Below are positions 1 through 4,844 of a stretch of 6,820 nt of DNA, in pieces. Numbering within the stretch: position 1 is the stretch's first letter; each line of letters begins with the position of its first letter. Position numbers and translations under genes: made by a program. Origin of the DNA: JAHFOW01 sp964370795 (GTDB lineage Bacteria; Planctomycetota; Brocadiia; Brocadiales; Brocadiaceae); assembly GCA_964370795.1 (NCBI GenBank), contig CAYJME010000183.1, positions 1 to 6,820 on the forward strand, in the 5' to 3' direction. The notes under the pieces were generated by a model. That model saw nothing but the letters and a program-made list of their open reading frames with translations. It was not told where the DNA came from and made no database searches.

Positions 1-61
1 TGATAAAGGGGTAATGGGAGTTGTAAAAAACTTACAAAAAAAAGAAGTTTTTACACAGTAA
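1..61 (+). CDS. C-terminal end of an upstream protein (partial, unidentified)
   Basis: Reading from base 2, one frame stays open to a TAA at 59-61 and gives a 19-residue tail (DKGVMGVVKNLQKKEVFTQ). The other two forward frames have stops within the first 13 bases. The tail has the mixed charged and hydrophobic composition of a real protein end (GVVKNLQKKE), unlike the AT-rich DNA that follows. The N-terminal part lies left of the window, so the family cannot be named. It has the same orientation as the GAF-PAS gene but is more than 500 bases away from it, and that gene has its own promoter-like site, so an operon is unlikely. The evidence is the open frame and its composition only; it could be chance. 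Confidence 0.45.
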   Translation, partial: DKGVMGVVKNLQKKEVFTQ

Positions 62-165
62 TACTATATATCCTCTAACAGCAGAATCTTTTCCGGTGTG
101 CTTAACTTACTGATTTCCGGAATATCGCTTATGCGCAATGAAGATTATAAACGTAAATTAAAAGT

Positions 166-194
166 GCGGAGTCAGGTTACAAGCCTGACTCCGC
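166..194. repeat. perfect 11-bp palindrome (hairpin)
   Basis: GCGGAGTCAGG at 166-176 is perfectly inverted as CCTGACTCCGC at 184-194 around a 7-base loop (TTACAAG). On the + strand no T-run follows the stem, so it is a poor intrinsic terminator for the gene ending at 61. On the - strand the stem is followed by a T-rich tract (ACTTTTAATTT), but no - strand gene lies upstream of it. From memory, palindromes with a GTCAGG-loop-CCTGAC core are scattered through genomes of environmental bacteria, so a dispersed repeat is the most likely reading. Confidence 0.6.
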
Positions 195-210
195 CGAGAC
201 GTTCATACAT

Positions 211-237
211 GGGGGCGTATCGCAATACAACCCTACA
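211..237. repeat. degenerate palindrome of GGGGGCGTAT...ATAC..CCCTAC type
   Basis: GTAT (217-220) pairs with ATAC (225-228) around loop CGCA. GGG (213-215) faces CCC (231-233) across a small internal loop. The unit resembles a decayed copy of a short palindrome of general form GTAGGGGCGTAT/ATACGCCCCTAC that I recall as a dispersed intergenic repeat in several environmental phyla. That resemblance is from memory and was not searched. Confidence 0.4.
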
Positions 238-288
238 ACAATTATTGAATATCCAGCACATGAATTTAGTTTGCCAAATTCAAAAAGA

Positions 289-319
289 AGGATTGCCTCG
301 CAGTCGCTCGCAATGGCGT
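289..319. repeat. dispersed-repeat fragment, CATTGCGAGCGACTGCGAGG type
   Basis: On the - strand this reads as CATTGCGAGCGACTGCGAGG followed by CAATCC. That is very close to a short intergenic repeat I recall from many bacteria (general form CATTGCGAGG-AGCGA-CGAAGCAATC). The outer arms ATTGC (292-296) and GCAAT (310-314) are perfect inverted copies. It lies in non-coding DNA between the upstream gene and the promoter of the GAF-PAS gene. Confidence 0.5.
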
Positions 320-355
320 TTGCATATCAACCTGTAGAATGTTTACTATATACCC

Positions 356-385
356 TTGAATTACCATAGATATTTGTGAGATAAT
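356..385 (+). promoter_or_regulatory. candidate sigma-70-type promoter for the GAF-PAS gene leader
   Basis: TTGAAT (356-361, 4 of 6 to the -35 consensus) and GATAAT (380-385, 5 of 6 to the -10 consensus) are separated by 18 bases. A start about 7 bases downstream would fall near 392, directly before the first stem of the structured leader (394). That placement is the main reason to prefer this pair over other AT-rich matches. Confidence 0.42.
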
Positions 386-391
386 GTTTAA

Positions 392-573
392 TAAAGAGGT
401 CTCAACCCTGAAGGTTTGAGTTACTCTTGGATGTGGATTGCTGATACCTCAAAAATCCGCTTAATTAAAGGCTAAACCAATACCGGTGTGGGTTTCGGCG
501 TGAGGATACACCGGGACATCAAGTTTTATGGTCGTTTAAATTTCCTATACATTTAAATGAGGCATCAGGCAGT
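392..573 (+). promoter_or_regulatory. candidate structured 5' leader RNA, unclassified (riboswitch-like)
   Basis: Elements found by manual pairing: hairpin A, CTCAACC (401-407) with GGTTTGAG (413-420, T415 bulged), extendable by AAGAG (394-398) with CTCTT (424-428). A junction-closing stem, CTTGGATGT (426-434) with ACATCAAG (516-523), gives 8 pairs and one bulged G. Hairpin B is GGATT (435-439) with AATCC (454-458). Stem C is CCGGTGT (483-489) with ACACCGG (508-514); AAACC (474-478) pairs into its loop at GGTTT (491-495), an H-type pseudoknot. Loop B CCTCA (447-451) can kiss TGAGG (501-505) in loop C or pair with the Shine-Dalgarno TGAGG (558-562). A last AT hairpin (535-541 with 551-557) abuts the Shine-Dalgarno. 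I compared it from memory with the c-di-GMP, cobalamin, TPP, SAM, SAH, purine, c-di-AMP, Moco and fluoride consensus elements and saw no match. The structure is inferred, with no covariation support. Confidence 0.5.
558..562 (+). promoter_or_regulatory. ribosome binding site (TGAGG) of the GAF-PAS gene
   Basis: GAGG (559-562) is the best Shine-Dalgarno match before the ATG at 574. Its 11-base spacing is rather long. A weaker AGG lies closer at 567-569. The site sits between an AT hairpin ending at 557 and the start codon, and is complementary to leader loop B at 443-451. Confidence 0.55.
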
Positions 574-1443
574 ATGTCATTGCTCCCAGACGAAAAGAAA
601 ATATACCATCGTATAAAAATCCTTTCGGATGCATTTTTATTATCCTCAAAACCTATGGATTATAAGTCCGTTTTGAGGATGGCCGCCAGACATTTCAAGG
701 TGTTTACTGAAGCAGACGCATCTGTCCTTATGTTAAATCACGAAGGCGACCTCGTACCGGTTTGTTCCCTGGGAATCCCCTTTTCAAAGATCAAGGATAT
801 CAGCCGCCCATCATCTACACGACTGAAAGACCTTATTACCCGTCCCATCTTTGATGTACGCTACACATCCTTTATGAATACACCTCTTATCCATAAGAAA
901 AAACTCATAGGTCTTTCGGCAGTATTTAGTACCGTGCCAGAGAAATTTCTCCTTTTTGAGCAGGATAAATTTGAGATCCTTTTCCTTACCATGCTGGCAA
1001 GCCACATCGCAGTAAGCGTTGAAAATGCCAATCAGGCAAACTTAATTCAACTTTTGGAATGTTCCAGGTCTGAATGGGAAAAGGCGCTTGATACCATTGA
1101 TGATTTAATTACTATCCATGACGCCGATTTTAACATTATCCGGGCGAATATGGCCGTGGCCAGGAGATTCAACGTGGATATCAGGGAAGTCATAGGCAAG
1201 AAGTGTTATAAGATTTTTCATGGTACGGATGAACCCTGGCCAACGTGTCCACACCGCAGGTCGTTAGAGACTATGAAAAAATGTTCCGCAGAGATTGAAG
1301 ACCCCCATATGGGCGGCATCTTTCAAATCACATCATTTCCCCACCTCGATGAAACCCGCAAGTATAGGGGAACGGTTCATGTGGTTAAAGACGTGACGGA
1401 GCACAGGAAGATGATGAATCAAATCATAAATTATAAATCATAA
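574..1443 (+). CDS. GAF-PAS sensory protein without output domain
   Basis: The 289-residue protein is soluble, with no signal peptide or membrane segment. Residues about 30-152 look like a GAF domain, ending in the typical helix that leads to a linker (HIAVSVENA, 144-152). A short coiled-coil-like linker (about 153-170) leads into a PAS domain (about 171-278) that closes with the usual DVTE signature (273-276). The PAS carries CYKIFHG (211-217) and PTCPH (223-227), the cysteine-bearing CYxxFHGxxxPxxxCPH variant common in sensors of anaerobic bacteria. GAF and PAS domains bind small ligands or cofactors and pass the signal to a kinase, cyclase or regulator. Here the protein stops right after the PAS helix, so it is either a stand-alone partner protein or a kinase that has lost its C-terminus. 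The last residues (INYKS) are encoded by a heptanucleotide repeat, which is compatible with truncation. The ATG at 574 follows GAGG. Ligand and partner are unknown. Confidence 0.85.
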   Translation: MSLLPDEKKIYHRIKILSDAFLLSSKPMDYKSVLRMAARHFKVFTEADASVLMLNHEGDLVPVCSLGIPFSKIKDISRPSSTRLKDLITRPIFDVRYTSFMNTPLIHKKKLIGLSAVFSTVPEKFLLFEQDKFEILFLTMLASHIAVSVENANQANLIQLLECSRSEWEKALDTIDDLITIHDADFNIIRANMAVARRFNVDIREVIGKKCYKIFHGTDEPWPTCPHRRSLETMKKCSAEIEDPHMGGIFQITSFPHLDETRKYRGTVHVVKDVTEHRKMMNQIINYKS

Positions 1444-1462
1444 ATCTCAATTCGTAAATCAA
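1421..1462. repeat. degenerate heptanucleotide tandem repeat (AAATCAT)n
   Basis: Six consecutive 7-base units are visible: AAATCAT, AAATTAT, AAATCAT, AAATCTC, AATTCGT, AAATCAA. Two are exact and the rest carry one or two changes. The array covers the last codons and stop (1441-1443) of the GAF-PAS gene and the stop (1459-1461) of the convergent yggS-like gene. Because 7 is not a multiple of 3, gain or loss of a unit would shift the reading frame at both gene ends. Confidence 0.6.
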
Positions 1463-2202
1463 CCCTGGCGCTCTTCATCCGTCTTTTCAGAAGGCCAGTA
1501 ATAAGCATCCGGCGTGTTCCGGGCGCCAAAGATAGCCGTGCCAACTCGCACCATGTTTCCCCCTTCTTCAATCGCTATCTGATAGTCATTCGACATCCCC
1601 ATGGAAAGATACTTCATCTGGACTCTGTCAATATCTTCCTTAACAATCTTATCGCTTATCTCCTTAAGCAGCTTAAAACACTTGCGGATCTTTATTTCAT
1701 CCCGCGTAAAAAGGCCAATGGTCATGAGACCGAGAATGTTGAGCGTTTCATACTTCGCCGCCTGTCTGACTAGTGAGACGGCCTCTTCCGGCGCTATGCC
1801 GTATTTACTCTCTTCATACGAGGTATTGACCTGGATCAGGATATCGAGGGAGCGTCCTTCGTGCTGGAGACGCTGGTCAAGCTTTTCCACAAGCGATAAC
1901 CGATCCACAGAATGGATCATATGTGCAAATTTAAGGACGTCCTTTACCTTGTTTGTCTGGAGGTGGCCGATAAAATGCCACCGGACACGTTCATTTTTTA
2001 ATACTTCATATTTTTTCAGCGCCTCCTGCACCTTGTTTTCCCCTATAATCTGCCCTCCGGCTAGAATTGCCTCGCGTATCCGTTCAGTGTCCACGGTCTT
2101 GGTGGCCATGACAAGGACAATATCTTCGGGTCTTTTGCCGGCCTTCTGAGCGGCGCGAGCGATGTTTTGTTTTACCTGTTCCAGATTCCCTTTAATCGGC
2201 AT
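1459..2202 (-). CDS. yggS: YggS/PLPBP-family pyridoxal phosphate homeostasis protein
   Basis: This 247-residue protein has the full length and single-domain layout of the YggS/YlmE/PROSC family. These are cytoplasmic proteins with an alanine-racemase-like barrel that bind pyridoxal 5'-phosphate through a lysine and buffer the free cofactor; no catalytic reaction is established. Visible motifs, counted from the ATG at 2202: ATKT with the PLP lysine at K35, GENKVQE (54-60), WHFIGHLQTNK (75-85), QVNTSYEESKYGI (about 124-136), GLMTIG (158-163), LSMGMSND (199-206) and MVRVGTAIFGAR (217-228, the phosphate-binding end). I chose the ATG at 2202 over the in-frame TTG at 2214 because GGGAGA (2207-2212) sits 4 bases before the ATG and overlaps the TTG, and because it puts the lysine at 35, near K36 of the E. 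coli protein. It is transcribed alone and converges on the GAF-PAS gene, 15 bases away. Confidence 0.95.
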   Translation of the reverse strand: MPIKGNLEQVKQNIARAAQKAGKRPEDIVLVMATKTVDTERIREAILAGGQIIGENKVQEALKKYEVLKNERVRWHFIGHLQTNKVKDVLKFAHMIHSVDRLSLVEKLDQRLQHEGRSLDILIQVNTSYEESKYGIAPEEAVSLVRQAAKYETLNILGLMTIGLFTRDEIKIRKCFKLLKEISDKIVKEDIDRVQMKYLSMGMSNDYQIAIEEGGNMVRVGTAIFGARNTPDAYYWPSEKTDEERQG

Positions 2203-2206
2203 ATGC

Positions 2207-2212
2207 TCTCCC
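2207..2212 (-). promoter_or_regulatory. ribosome binding site deciding the yggS start
   Basis: On the - strand GGGAGA lies 4 bases before the ATG at 2202. The alternative TTG at 2214 would overlap this site and would have no Shine-Dalgarno of its own, so translation should begin at 2202. Confidence 0.7.
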
Positions 2213-2339
2213 AAAACTATGAATTATTATTTAAAATTTGATTCTTATTGCCATTTTTTTCTATGAATGCTTGCCACTCTGGCGTTGCTTAATTATTACT
2301 TTTTTATTGTTCAAATTTAACTATTTGTAACGGTAATTA

Positions 2340-2348
2340 TGGTATAAT
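2340..2348 (+). promoter_or_regulatory. isolated extended -10 promoter-like site
   Basis: TGGTATAAT is a perfect extended -10 element (TGnTATAAT). TTGTAA at 2325-2330 is only 12 bases upstream, too close to act as a standard -35, but extended -10 sites can work without one. It points into DNA with no gene on that strand until 4845. Chance occurrence in AT-rich DNA is possible. Confidence 0.3.
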
Positions 2349-2392
2349 GCAAGGGAAAATAGTTATTGCGTGTTTCACCAGAAAATATTCCG

Positions 2393-2443
2393 TAGAGACG
2401 CAAGACTTCGTCGTGAGCTCAGTCGAACGATTTTGCGTCTCTA
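2393..2443. repeat. perfect 11-bp palindrome with a second palindromic unit in its loop
   Basis: TAGAGACGCAA (2393-2403) and TTGCGTCTCTA (2433-2443) are perfect inverted copies 29 bases apart. The interior (2404-2432) contains its own inverted elements: TCGT (2408-2411) with ACGA (2427-2430), around the perfect palindrome TGAGCTCA (2414-2421). Both the GAGACGCAA arm and the TGAGCTCAGTCGAAC interior resemble short dispersed repeats I recall from environmental genomes. The arrangement suggests one repeat inserted into the centre of another. Confidence 0.55.
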
Positions 2444-2561
2444 TAATTCTTTTCGATGGTTCAATCTTCGAGCTTGGCGTGCCTTGTGGCTTAATAAATC
2501 AAAAGGTAATGCGGAATTTTTGGAGTGAAAAATAGTTCTTTTACGAGAATGCCTTGTCTAA

Positions 2562-2584
2562 CTCAAGATTGTGTCAATTTTGAG
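2562..2584. other. 10-bp hairpin with 3-base loop
   Basis: CTCAAGATTG (2562-2571) pairs with CAATTTTGAG (2575-2584) around TGT, with a single G-T wobble in RNA read from the + strand. No T-run follows on either strand, so it is not a standard intrinsic terminator. Its role is unknown; it lies downstream of the isolated promoter-like site at 2340. Confidence 0.35.
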
Positions 2585-2642
2585 AGCGTAAGATTTATAG
2601 ATATTGATTTGTTTTTCTGTGATTTTAGCGTAATTATTCCTA

Positions 2643-2672
2643 AAGGGGTCGAGGATATTTCCTCGACCCCTT
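2643..2672 (-). terminator. strong 12-bp hairpin after the Asp-box gene, probable terminator
   Basis: AAGGGGTCGAGG (2643-2654) is perfectly inverted as CCTCGACCCCTT (2661-2672) around a 6-base AT loop. It begins 12 bases past the stop codon (2685-2687) of the - strand Asp-box gene. In the - strand transcript the stem is followed only by a short T-run (TTTAGGAAT), so termination efficiency is uncertain. A repeat-type palindrome is the alternative. Confidence 0.6.
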
Positions 2673-2684
2673 AAAAATTCACGG

Positions 2685-4409
2685 TTATGGCTGATCAATC
2701 TGGTCTGCGCCGACGTTTTGGTCACCTTTTGAGTTTTCTTCCCAGGCTCCAACGAACCCCGGGGTAGTGTTTGAGACATCAGAAGCGAGTGAAATGTAGT
2801 CGCCCATATAAATGGGGTTAGCGACTATATCATTATAATGGATAGGAGCAAAGTTTTTCGTTGTTATCTTACTATTCGTCCACGTTGCCCCTGCATTTGT
2901 TGATTTAGCATAATAGACGTCAATGAGGAAGTTGCGAGAATCCTTCCTACGGTCGTAGAACAGGACACCAACAGTTCCGTTCTTCTCAACAGCAAGGGCG
3001 GGCATGAACTGGTCAACTTTCTTCGTAATGGGATCGTCATTTACCCGTTTTGGGGCCGACCATGTATTCCCACCATCTGTAGATTTGCTAAACAGGATAT
3101 CACCAAAACGGTATTTACCCTCGATACCGGCCGGATCACCCTGACTTTTATTCCTGCCGTCATGCCAGGTGCAATAGACATTACCTTTGGTTGACGAAGA
3201 GGAATTGTCAACGGCAAGACCCTGTAAATCCGGGCCTGAACGGAAAAGACCCTGAAGAACATCACCAATCCCTACATAAGTAACCATAGAAACAATCTTT
3301 GCGGGAGAAAAGCTTGATCCTCCGTTCGTAGATTTCCGTATTTTTATACTACGGGTTAACTCGTCTGCACTGTACGCCTCCCATGCCACATAAACTTCAC
3401 CATTTGGCCCCACAGCAACTTGCGAGCCCTGAACAAATGGGTCTGCCGTGTTCGAATTACCATCACCGAGCGCTTCTTCGATTATCAAAGGCATTGCGGA
3501 CCAGGTTGCGCCTCCATCGGTAGATCTGACAAATTCTATTGCTACCCTTCCGGCTGCGACCGAATCGTCGAAGTCGGTATACGTCACATATACGTTATTA
3601 TTAGACGGGTCCACTGTCATCCACGGCTTATCCAGGAAATGGTTACTTGCACTTTTCAAGGCTGCCATCACAGCGCCCCCAAAGGTATTTCCTCCATCCA
3701 CAGATTTTGATACAGAAATCCCGCTAAATTCAATTATCGCAGCCGGTATTGGTGACACCTTTATTTCTTTTGTGTCTATTGCAAGACTGGCATAATAAAA
3801 TATTGAGCTATTTTTACACTTGAGCACCGGGTCTCCTAATAAATCACGGAATTTGACACCCGGTGGAAGCGGGTCTGCAATAAATATCCCCCTGTCTTTA
3901 AACGTAGCCCCTTTATCGGTTGACCTGGAAAATCCATTAAAACTTAAACTTCCACTTGGACTGGGACTCGGCCCAAATAAAGTGCCCATATACGATCCTG
4001 AGTCGTTAAAGCCGCAGACGGCAGTGTTACCACACCAGGCAACGCTGGTTTCACTTTGCGTACTTCCAGCCAAACGCGATATGAAGTCCGAGGATACCTT
4101 ACTATTATTCACGGCTACCGGCGCCAGTTCTTTTCCAAGATAATCCCTTTGGTCTAGCTTTATGGATCTTTCCAAAACAGGTCTCAATTTATCTAACAGA
4201 TCCTCAAGATTAAGAATAAATTGGCCTCCCGATGATAAATGCCTGGTATTTTTCCCCAGTCTTTGTTTCAAATGTTTACCATAATTGGCCATGTTTTCAA
4301 GCCTTGCCATAGGATTCTCCGGAATATATTGCGCCCATACAGGGGTAGCGCTCAATAATCCGCCTATGCAGGTTACACCCATTAATACCGCCTTTGTTTT
4401 TCGCAGCAT
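2685..4409 (-). CDS. exported six-Asp-box (BNR/sialidase-like) beta-propeller protein
   Basis: The 574-residue protein starts with a clear signal peptide: basic MLRKTK, a hydrophobic core at 7-22, and likely cleavage after PVWA (26/27), so it is exported through Sec. Residues 27-115 are a helical, charged stretch I do not recognise. From about 116 the sequence follows the sialidase/BNR fold. Six Asp boxes (S-T-D-G-G-x-T-W type) begin near residues 163, 236, 296, 360, 443 and 503, with the fourth (STNGGSSF) and sixth (STNAGATW) degenerate. Their spacing of 60-83 residues fits one per blade of a six-bladed propeller. DKPWMTVD (260-267) and GDYISLA (536-542) are typical of this uncharacterised subfamily. 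I see no FRIP motif or obvious catalytic arginine triad, so sialidase activity is not supported; binding or another hydrolase role is as likely. C126 and C132 could form a disulfide. AGGAG sits 6 bases before the ATG, and a strong hairpin follows the stop. Confidence 0.88.
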   Translation of the reverse strand: MLRKTKAVLMGVTCIGGLLSATPVWAQYIPENPMARLENMANYGKHLKQRLGKNTRHLSSGGQFILNLEDLLDKLRPVLERSIKLDQRDYLGKELAPVAVNNSKVSSDFISRLAGSTQSETSVAWCGNTAVCGFNDSGSYMGTLFGPSPSPSGSLSFNGFSRSTDKGATFKDRGIFIADPLPPGVKFRDLLGDPVLKCKNSSIFYYASLAIDTKEIKVSPIPAAIIEFSGISVSKSVDGGNTFGGAVMAALKSASNHFLDKPWMTVDPSNNNVYVTYTDFDDSVAAGRVAIEFVRSTDGGATWSAMPLIIEEALGDGNSNTADPFVQGSQVAVGPNGEVYVAWEAYSADELTRSIKIRKSTNGGSSFSPAKIVSMVTYVGIGDVLQGLFRSGPDLQGLAVDNSSSSTKGNVYCTWHDGRNKSQGDPAGIEGKYRFGDILFSKSTDGGNTWSAPKRVNDDPITKKVDQFMPALAVEKNGTVGVLFYDRRKDSRNFLIDVYYAKSTNAGATWTNSKITTKNFAPIHYNDIVANPIYMGDYISLASDVSNTTPGFVGAWEENSKGDQNVGADQIDQP

Positions 4410-4415
4410 CTTTTT

Positions 4416-4420
4416 CTCCT
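4416..4420 (-). promoter_or_regulatory. ribosome binding site of the Asp-box gene
   Basis: AGGAG on the - strand, 6 bases before the ATG at 4409, is a strong and well-spaced Shine-Dalgarno that fixes the start just before the signal peptide. Confidence 0.75.
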
Positions 4421-4456
4421 TTATATAAAATTTAAATCAAATAACACCATGCTAAT

Positions 4457-4485
4457 GTTTTAGATCAAAAAACTTTCTTTGTCAG
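4457..4485 (-). promoter_or_regulatory. candidate promoter of the Asp-box gene
   Basis: On the - strand, CTGACA (4480-4485, 5 of 6 to the -35 consensus) and TAAAAC (4457-4462, 4 of 6 to the -10 consensus) are exactly 17 bases apart. This would give a leader of about 40 bases before the ATG at 4409. Confidence 0.4.
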
Positions 4486-4523
4486 TATTTTCCTCTTTAA
4501 AGTTTAAGGATATCAAAATTCTA

Positions 4524-4541
4524 GTTAATGTAGCAATTAAC
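4524..4541. promoter_or_regulatory. operator-like dyad GTTAAT-N6-ATTAAC
   Basis: GTTAAT (4524-4529) and ATTAAC (4536-4541) are perfect inverted half-sites around GTAGCA. The dyad lies about 40 bases upstream of the -35 candidate of the Asp-box gene, in a divergent promoter region where a regulator could act on both sides. The region is AT-rich, so chance is a real alternative. Confidence 0.25.
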
Positions 4542-4769
4542 ACACCATTTTTATACAATTTGAAAAAAATAATATATTATTCGTAATGACAACAATAATG
4601 AATAGTTACAAAATAATGAAATATACAAAAGACAATTTGATCTATAACTATATCCAAACATTTAGACACAATATCTGCTTATCTGGACTCCAAAGAAATC
4701 CAGGATAGGGATATCGATTCACCAACTCTGTCTATAAATCTGACGAGATAATTGCACTCTGGATATCTG

Positions 4770-4797
4770 TTGATTTTTTGCTATTATATTTTATACC
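4770..4797 (+). promoter_or_regulatory. candidate promoter of the polysaccharide deacetylase gene
   Basis: TTGATT (4770-4775) and TATACC (4792-4797), each 4 of 6 to consensus, are 16 bases apart. A start near 4804 would give a leader of about 40 bases before the ATG at 4845. It would lie downstream of the upstream in-frame TTG at 4752, which supports the shorter protein. The match is modest in T-rich DNA. Confidence 0.33.
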
Positions 4798-4844
4798 AGA
4801 TTTATTTCTTTAGTCTATATTTTTTTCCTGCATATTATCTTATT

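Larger units (their letters stand above)
62..355. other. gene-free stretch with degenerate palindromic repeats
   Basis: No convincing gene is present. The open frame at 98-337 (+) runs straight through the palindromes at 166-194, 211-237 and 289-319, has no ribosome binding site and looks like no known protein, so it is not annotated. What the stretch holds is three separate short palindromic elements, listed individually, plus a loose inverted pair TTCCGG (91-96) / CCGGAA (117-122). Confidence 0.6.
2213..2684. other. gene-free stretch between two - strand genes
   Basis: About 470 bases with no supported gene. The first part (2220-2340) is AT-rich and should hold the yggS promoter, though I see no strong -35/-10 pair on the - strand. 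An extended -10-like site on the + strand lies at 2340-2348, a nested palindrome at 2393-2443, and hairpins at 2562-2584 and 2643-2672. The open frame 2347-2535 (+) is built partly from the palindrome and lacks a ribosome binding site, so it is not annotated. Confidence 0.6.
4410..4844. other. AT-rich divergent intergenic region
   Basis: About 435 bases separate the start of the Asp-box gene (-) from the start of the deacetylase (+). I find no gene here. The stretch holds one promoter candidate for each gene, a short dyad at 4524-4541 and a weak inverted pair CTGGA (4683-4687) / TCCAG (4699-4703). The remainder is low-complexity AT-rich DNA. Confidence 0.6.

Noticed and set aside
166..194. 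Intrinsic terminator of the upstream + strand gene
   Set aside because: The stem is strong, but it lies about 100 bases past the stop and no T-run follows on the + strand.
98..337. 79-codon + strand open frame as a gene
   Set aside because: It runs through three palindromic repeats, has no ribosome binding site and reads like translated repeat DNA.
470..515. c-di-GMP (GEMM-I) riboswitch, suggested by GGCTAAACCA
   Set aside because: Only this short string matches; the GACGCAAAGCC-type core and the second receptor hairpin are absent.
483..523. Cobalamin riboswitch, suggested by GAGGATACACCGG
   Set aside because: The GCCACTG-type core and the remaining conserved boxes are missing, and the leader is too short.
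1601..2149. 182-codon + strand open frame opposite yggS
   Set aside because: It is antisense to a clearly conserved gene; its serine- and arginine-rich composition is what antisense reading gives.
2347..2535. 62-codon + strand open frame after the promoter-like site
   Set aside because: It starts inside the -10 element and is partly encoded by the nested palindrome; it has no ribosome binding site.
2558..2779. 73-codon - strand open frame overlapping the 3' end of the Asp-box gene
   Set aside because: It overlaps a well-supported gene in another frame and crosses the terminator hairpin.
3420..4143. Several + strand open frames (3420-3710, 3448-3795, 3820-4143)
   Set aside because: All lie antisense inside the Asp-box gene and mirror its repeated composition.
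2685..4409. Annotation as an active sialidase
   Set aside because: Asp boxes are structural and occur in many propellers; no FRIP motif or catalytic set could be identified.
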